This document shows, one piece after another, positions 6,215 through 9,555 of a stretch of DNA of 9,555 nt. Positions within the stretch are counted from its first letter, which is position 1; every line of letters begins with the position of its first letter. The DNA is from an uncultured Clostridia bacterium. GTDB lineage: Bacteria; Bacillota; Clostridia; Oscillospirales; CAG-272. Below the pieces are notes generated by a model, which made no database searches, was not told where the DNA came from, and saw only the letters and a program-made list of their open reading frames with translations. The position numbers were made by a program, and so were the translations under genes. The DNA is taken from positions 1-9,555 of the forward strand of contig CALBLD010000084.1 of NCBI GenBank assembly GCA_937895775.1, in the 5' to 3' direction.

Positions 6215-6255
6215 AGGGGATGTTAAAAACTCGGTGTTTTTAACATCCCCTTTTA
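6215..6255. terminator. Bidirectional intrinsic terminator between TPM and EEP-family genes
   Basis: Arms 6215-6230 and 6236-6251 form a 16-bp perfect stem (GGGGATGTTAAAAAC and its complement, plus an A-T pair) with a 5-base loop TCGGT. On the plus strand it is followed by TTTATAATTTG, 22 bp after the TPM stop. Read on the minus strand the stem ends in TGCCGTTTT, so it can also stop transcripts of the convergent gene that ends at 6269. Confidence 0.92.
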
Positions 6256-6268
6256 TAATTTGTCCGGA

Positions 6269-7117
6269 TTACAGCGAAAGGTCGATGTAAAGCGGATAGT
6301 GGTCGGAAAGCCTGTCAAACCATTCGTGCGTCAGACGGCGGAAAAAGTTTACCGTCGTACCCTCTCCGTTTTTTATCAGAATGTGGTCGATCGCCCGGGA
6401 GAAGGGTTCGGCATTGCCGCGCGAATAGCCGTGTGCGTCGCAGTGATGAAACCCGCAGGTCTCGTCGCGGTCGCCGACGCAAAGGTCGTAGACCTCTGTC
6501 CATCCCTCATTCCGCGCACGCTCAAGACACAGACTGTTGACCGACGCGTTCAGGTCGCCCATCAGCACACAGAGACAGCGGTATTTTGCAATCACCTCGT
6601 CCATCTTTGCCGACGCAAGCCCGATCTGGCAGGCACGCGCTTCGTTGGAACGCGCCTGATACCTTCCCGACGACGGGTTCGATGACTTCCACCAGAGGTG
6701 AGTTGTCATGAGTGCAAATCGTTTTCCGGTATTTCTGTCCTCAAAAACGCCGAAACAGTATGATTTGCTTTCGCTGTTGTTGAAACTGCCTTCGATGCCG
6801 TCGATATGCTCGGGATAGAGAAAATATCCCGATTCAAGCAGTCTGTATTTGTCCGAACGGTAGATAATCGGCGTGTCGCCGCCCGAAATGTATGAGTATT
6901 TTGCGGTTTTGCCGTCGCCGAGGTCAACGCATTTAAGCTCTGCCATCATAAGCTCCGCCATTCGTTCGGAGGATTCCTGAAGTCCGAGAACGTCGGGCAT
7001 GATCTCCTTGTAGGCGCGGAGCAGTCCGCCGACGCGTGCTTTTGCGGAGCAGTCGTCACCTGTATCACGCCACAGATTGGTGTCGCATAACCACTGATTG
7101 TTTGACATTAAAATCAT
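6269..7117 (-). CDS. Endonuclease/exonuclease/phosphatase (EEP) family protein
   Basis: A 282-residue protein containing the ordered motifs of the EEP (DNase I/AP endonuclease/sphingomyelinase-like) metallo-fold: an N-terminal NNQWLCDTNLW strand (6-16), LQE (46-48, metal-binding Glu48), TTHLWWK (138-144, His140), GDLN (187-190, Asp188 and Asn190), IDH (243-245) and the catalytic SDHYP (271-275). All key residues are present, so an active Mg2+-dependent phosphodiesterase or phosphatase is likely, but the substrate (nucleic acid, phospholipid or sugar phosphate) cannot be read from the sequence. No signal peptide is visible; it appears cytosolic. GAGGAG on the minus strand (7133-7128) lies 10 bases before the ATG at 7117, which favours that start over a second ATG 9 bases further in. 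It is transcribed alone from its own promoter and ends 18 bp before a terminator shared with the TPM gene. Confidence 0.92.
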   Translation of the reverse strand: MILMSNNQWLCDTNLWRDTGDDCSAKARVGGLLRAYKEIMPDVLGLQESSERMAELMMAELKCVDLGDGKTAKYSYISGGDTPIIYRSDKYRLLESGYFLYPEHIDGIEGSFNNSESKSYCFGVFEDRNTGKRFALMTTHLWWKSSNPSSGRYQARSNEARACQIGLASAKMDEVIAKYRCLCVLMGDLNASVNSLCLERARNEGWTEVYDLCVGDRDETCGFHHCDAHGYSRGNAEPFSRAIDHILIKNGEGTTVNFFRRLTHEWFDRLSDHYPLYIDLSL

Positions 7118-7150
7118 TGTTTTTAAGCTCCTCTGTTTCGTATCTGTCGG

Positions 7151-7179
7151 ATTATAGCATATCCGGCAACAAATTTCAA
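7151..7179 (-). promoter_or_regulatory. Sigma-70-type promoter of the EEP-family gene
   Basis: On the minus strand TTGAAA (7179-7174) is followed by 17 bp and TATAAT (7156-7151), with TGC directly before the -10 box as an extended -10. The start is predicted near 7144, leaving a leader of about 27 nt that contains the ribosome binding site. The promoter shares the 215-bp divergent region 7118-7332 with that of the beta-helix lipoprotein. Confidence 0.88.
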
Positions 7180-7263
7180 GTCCTTTACGGTCAGAACCGC
7201 ATTTTTTTCCTCTTTGTGAACGGTAGGTGAAACCTGTCCGAATGTTTGATGTTTTGCCCTGTT

Positions 7264-7285
7264 TTTTAAGATTATTTTAAGATTA
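7264..7285 (+). promoter_or_regulatory. Perfect 11-bp tandem direct repeat, putative response-regulator site
   Basis: TTTTAAGATTA occurs twice head to tail (7264-7274 and 7275-7285) with no mismatch. The 11-bp period places both copies on the same DNA face. With the -10 box at 7292-7297, the repeats cover about -40 to -19, exactly where a -35 box should be. That is the arrangement of OmpR/PhoB-family activator boxes at promoters lacking a -35. The identity of the regulator is unknown. Confidence 0.6.
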
Positions 7286-7288
7286 TAT

Positions 7289-7297
7289 TGCTATCAT
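7289..7297 (+). promoter_or_regulatory. Extended -10 of the beta-helix lipoprotein gene
   Basis: TGC (7289-7291) followed by TATCAT (7292-7297) forms an extended -10 element. The hexamer 17 bp upstream (7269-7274) is AGATTA, which is not a -35 box, so the promoter probably needs an activator bound to the adjacent tandem repeat. The start would be near 7304, with a leader of about 29 nt. A TATATT at 7284-7289 is an alternative -10. Confidence 0.5.
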
Positions 7298-7332
7298 TCG
7301 GGCAGAACAATAAAGCGAAAGGAAATGATCCT

Positions 7333-9252
7333 ATGAAAACATCGAAAATCAGAGCTTTGACTGCGGTATTGCTTGCCGCATCGGTGTTTCTTCTGACCTC
7401 ATGTAATTCTTCGAAAGGCGGAACTGCCACCTCCGGACAGACGGTAAGCGCACCCGCCGTGACCGGAACCGATCCGATCGGAAGCGGAGAGATTGATATA
7501 AAATATACCGATTTTGATAAGGACACGGAAGTTTCGACCGATGCGGAGGAAATAAAACTTTCGGACAGCGGATCGTCATCCGTGTCGGATAATGTAAAGA
7601 TCGACGGAAATGTAATAACGGTTACTGTGGGCGGCAGCTATATCATCAGCGGAAGTCTGTCGGACGGCAGGATTGTCGTAAACTGCGGCGAAAACGAAAA
7701 GGTAAGGCTCTGTCTTGCCGGAGTTTCGATAAGCTGTTCGGACAATCCCCCGATAGAAGTCCTGTCAGCCGATAAGGTGATGCTGCTCCTTGTTGACGGA
7801 ACCTCCAACTATGTAAAGGATGCGGACGAAGGCTATGTTGACAGCGACGACGATTCCGACGGACAAAGCGGTCGCGCGAATGCGGCGATTTTTTCCGCAT
7901 CGGCACTGACCGTGAACGGAAGCGGCAGTCTGACTGTCGAGAGCAGTTACAATGACGGAATAAAGACGAAGAAAACGCTGAAGATAATCGGCGGAGAGAT
8001 AACGGTAAAAGCTGTCGGCAATGCTCTGAAGGGTAAAAATGCGGTTGCGGTTTCTGGCGGGACTGTCACTCTGACCTCTGACGGAAACGGCATACGTTCA
8101 ACCGAGGCGGACGACAGCACAAAGGGATATGTGATGATCTCGGGCGGCAGTGTAAATATTACAACCGCAAAGCACGGGATAAGCTCGGAGCAGTATGTAA
8201 TTATAAGCGGAGGAACAGTCGATATCACGACGACAGGTACCGAGGTTTCGACCGACAGCTCGTCGTCTTCGGATGCTTTCGGCGGCAGACCGGGCGGATT
8301 CGGTCCCGGATTTGACGGAGGCTCCGGGCTTTCAAAGATAAAATCAAAGGGAATAAAAGCAGGCAAGGCGGTCTCGGTCATCGGAGGAAAACTGACCGTG
8401 AACAGCACCGGACATGCGATATCGTCCGACGGAACGGTAAATATATCGGGCGATGAGACATATCTTGAGCTTCACGCCGAATCTACCGCAGTAAGAGCCA
8501 ATTCAAAGGGGATAAAAGCCGAGGGCGATCTCGTCATATCGGGCGGAACCGTGATTGTCGGTTACTCGTATGAGGGACTTGAGAGCAAGAGCGGGGCGGT
8601 TGCGATCTCGGGCGGCAGTGTAAAAATAACCGCAAGCGATGACGGAATAAATGCGTCGGGAAATTCGACGGGGTCGATTCAGATAAGCGGCGGCAGTCTT
8701 TTTGTAAATGCGTCGGGCGACGGACTTGATTCGAACGGCAATATCTACATCTCGGGCGGCGTTACCTGTGTCGCGGGACCGACGTCGTCGGGCGACGGTG
8801 CGCTTGACTGCGGAGACAACAATAATTATATTTCGGTTACCGGCGGAGTGCTGGTGGCATACGGCTCGGTCGGTATGGCGGAATATCCGAGCGCGGATTA
8901 TTCGACGCAGTGTTCGATAGGAACAAACCTGACCGTCTCGCAGGGAACTCTTGTCTCGCTCTGCGATTCGGACGGAAAGGTTGTGGCGGCATTTGTTGCC
9001 GAAAAGAATTTTCAGAATGTCGTTATCAGCACTTCCGAAATAACCGTGGGACAGACATATACACTGTCAACCGGCGGAAGTATCGACAAGGGCGACACTT
9101 CCGATCCCGTGTATACGTCGGGAAGCGTGAGCGGAGGAACTACCGCGGCAACCTTCAAAATCGAATCGGTTGTTACCGGCTCGGGCGGAAGCGGCTTCGG
9201 ACCGGGCGGTAACCCGGGAGGCAACCCCGGCGGCAGACCCGGAAGGCACTGA
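7333..9252 (+). CDS. Cthe_2159-like (DUF4353) beta-helix carbohydrate-binding lipoprotein
   Basis: A 639-residue surface lipoprotein. Residues 1-23 are a signal peptide with lipobox LTSC, so Cys24 is probably lipidated. After a spacer, about residues 90-515 form a right-handed beta-helix-like array: a unit of about 20-25 residues with ISGG(S/T)V-x-I-T and an (N/D)GI turn recurs about eleven times, from IIGGEITVKAVGNALKG near 218 to VTGGVLVAYGS near 505. This matches the Cthe_2159 family, whose Clostridium thermocellum member is a parallel beta-helix that binds cellulose and acidic sugars such as polygalacturonate. Pectate-lyase-like catalysis is not known for it. An acidic loop DSDDDSDG lies near 176-183, a Gly/Pro-rich loop at about 317-332, and the protein ends in NPGGNPGGRPGRH. 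AAAGGA at 7318-7323 lies 9 bases before the ATG; the 15-codon upstream extension starting at 7288 was rejected because the signal peptide begins here. Ligand specificity is inferred. Confidence 0.9.
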   Translation: MKTSKIRALTAVLLAASVFLLTSCNSSKGGTATSGQTVSAPAVTGTDPIGSGEIDIKYTDFDKDTEVSTDAEEIKLSDSGSSSVSDNVKIDGNVITVTVGGSYIISGSLSDGRIVVNCGENEKVRLCLAGVSISCSDNPPIEVLSADKVMLLLVDGTSNYVKDADEGYVDSDDDSDGQSGRANAAIFSASALTVNGSGSLTVESSYNDGIKTKKTLKIIGGEITVKAVGNALKGKNAVAVSGGTVTLTSDGNGIRSTEADDSTKGYVMISGGSVNITTAKHGISSEQYVIISGGTVDITTTGTEVSTDSSSSSDAFGGRPGGFGPGFDGGSGLSKIKSKGIKAGKAVSVIGGKLTVNSTGHAISSDGTVNISGDETYLELHAESTAVRANSKGIKAEGDLVISGGTVIVGYSYEGLESKSGAVAISGGSVKITASDDGINASGNSTGSIQISGGSLFVNASGDGLDSNGNIYISGGVTCVAGPTSSGDGALDCGDNNNYISVTGGVLVAYGSVGMAEYPSADYSTQCSIGTNLTVSQGTLVSLCDSDGKVVAAFVAEKNFQNVVISTSEITVGQTYTLSTGGSIDKGDTSDPVYTSGSVSGGTTAATFKIESVVTGSGGSGFGPGGNPGGNPGGRPGRH

Positions 9253-9258
9253 AACATG

Positions 9259-9297
9259 AAACATCCCCTGCGGTCATTACGACCGCAGGGGATGTTT
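9259..9297. terminator. Hairpin terminator between convergent genes
   Basis: Arms 9259-9275 and 9281-9297 form a perfect 17-bp stem (AAACATCCCCTGCGGTC and complement) with loop ATTAC, starting 6 bp after the beta-helix lipoprotein stop. The T-tract is weak on both strands (TTTCC on plus, TTTCATG on minus), but its position between two convergent stop codons and its high G+C core support a bidirectional terminator. Confidence 0.8.
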
Positions 9298-9329
9298 CCG
9301 GAAAGACGAGCTTATGTATCGGAGAAAGC

Positions 9330-9555
9330 TCAGTCGATCGTCCAGATTTTGCCCTTGAGTACGACGCAGATGATGTCGGCAATCCACATAATCGGAACGA
9401 AGAAGAGTATGACCGAAAGAACGATGCCGAGGGTGTTTTTCGCAATCACACTGCGGGTGATGCGATAAAGCGCCCATACAAAATCAAGAAACGGAAGTGC
9501 AAGGATAAGCTTGATTATCCAGGGCAGCTCGTCAATTGTATCAATGACCTTTTTC
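9330..9555 (-). CDS. Small membrane protein, C-terminal part (5' end beyond window)
   Basis: Reading minus from 9554, the frame is open for 74 residues to TGA at 9332-9330, and no start codon with a ribosome binding site is visible, so the beginning lies right of the window. Two hydrophobic segments are present: ELPWIIKLILALPFLDFVWALY and, after a basic turn (RITRSVIAKN), TLGIVLSVILFFVPIMWIADI. The chain ends in VVLKGKIWTID. The pattern suggests a two-helix hairpin membrane protein with a short cytosolic tail. I do not recognise the family with confidence. The start may be only a few codons upstream, making a protein of about 80-100 residues, but that is a guess. Confidence 0.7.
   Translation of the reverse strand, partial: KKVIDTIDELPWIIKLILALPFLDFVWALYRITRSVIAKNTLGIVLSVILFFVPIMWIADIICVVLKGKIWTID

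Noticed and set aside
7188..7210. Small CGGT/ACCG hairpin followed by a T-run in the divergent region
   Set aside because: The stem is only 4 bp and no gene ends upstream of it, so a terminator role is unlikely.
7947..8408. 153-codon minus-strand frame under the beta-helix gene
   Set aside because: Pro/Phe/Val-rich composition is the reverse complement of the repeated Gly/Thr/Asp codons; no start signals.
7980..8860. Repeated ISGG-coding DNA as a possible CRISPR or tandem DNA repeat
   Set aside because: The periodicity is in the protein (beta-helix coils); the DNA copies vary in sequence and length and remain in frame.
9256..9468. Small plus-strand frame after the beta-helix gene
   Set aside because: It starts within the terminator hairpin and runs antisense to the membrane protein gene.

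Overview
The window (about 48-50% G+C by eye) reads like a chromosome segment of a Gram-positive Clostridia-type bacterium, probably a gut or rumen Oscillospirales/Ruminococcaceae relative. The clues are AGGAG-type ribosome binding sites, two lipoproteins with Cys-24 lipoboxes, a DUF5662 protein, a Cthe_2159-type beta-helix protein, and an SPFH / zinc-ribbon / TPM gene set resembling Bacillus ydjGHI. The taxon is an inference. I see no mobile element, tRNA, rRNA or CRISPR array.

Layout. 1-155 (+) is the 3' end of deoD (purine nucleoside phosphorylase), convergent with trmO (164-865, -), a tRNA t6A37 N6-methyltransferase, with only 8 bp between the stop codons. A consensus promoter (TTGACA-17-TATAAT) drives trmO and abuts the terminator hairpin of the next minus-strand gene, a lipoprotein with a predicted galactose-binding-like domain (1005-1829, -). 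A 313-bp divergent intergenic region holds promoters for this lipoprotein and for a DUF5662 protein (2143-2676, +).

The core of the window is a three-gene operon on the plus strand: an SPFH protein with four C-terminal zinc ribbons (2791-4182), a double zinc-ribbon protein with a C-terminal membrane segment (4211-5302), and a secreted or anchored TPM-domain protein (5327-6193). It has one promoter and one terminator. The family combination matches YdjI, YdjG and YdjH of Bacillus subtilis, which are encoded with PspA and linked to membrane stress. Here no pspA lies in the window, the order is I-G-H rather than G-H-I, the promoter looks housekeeping rather than SigW-like, and the SPFH protein carries an expanded zinc-ribbon tail. 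This is the best candidate for an under-described system.

Beyond a shared bidirectional terminator lies an endonuclease/exonuclease/phosphatase-family enzyme (6269-7117, -) with its own extended -10 promoter. It is divergent from a large Cthe_2159-like beta-helix lipoprotein (7333-9252, +), whose promoter has a perfect 11-bp tandem repeat in place of a -35 box, as expected for OmpR/PhoB-type activation. A 17-bp hairpin separates it from the C-terminal part of a small membrane protein that runs off the right edge (9330-9555, -).
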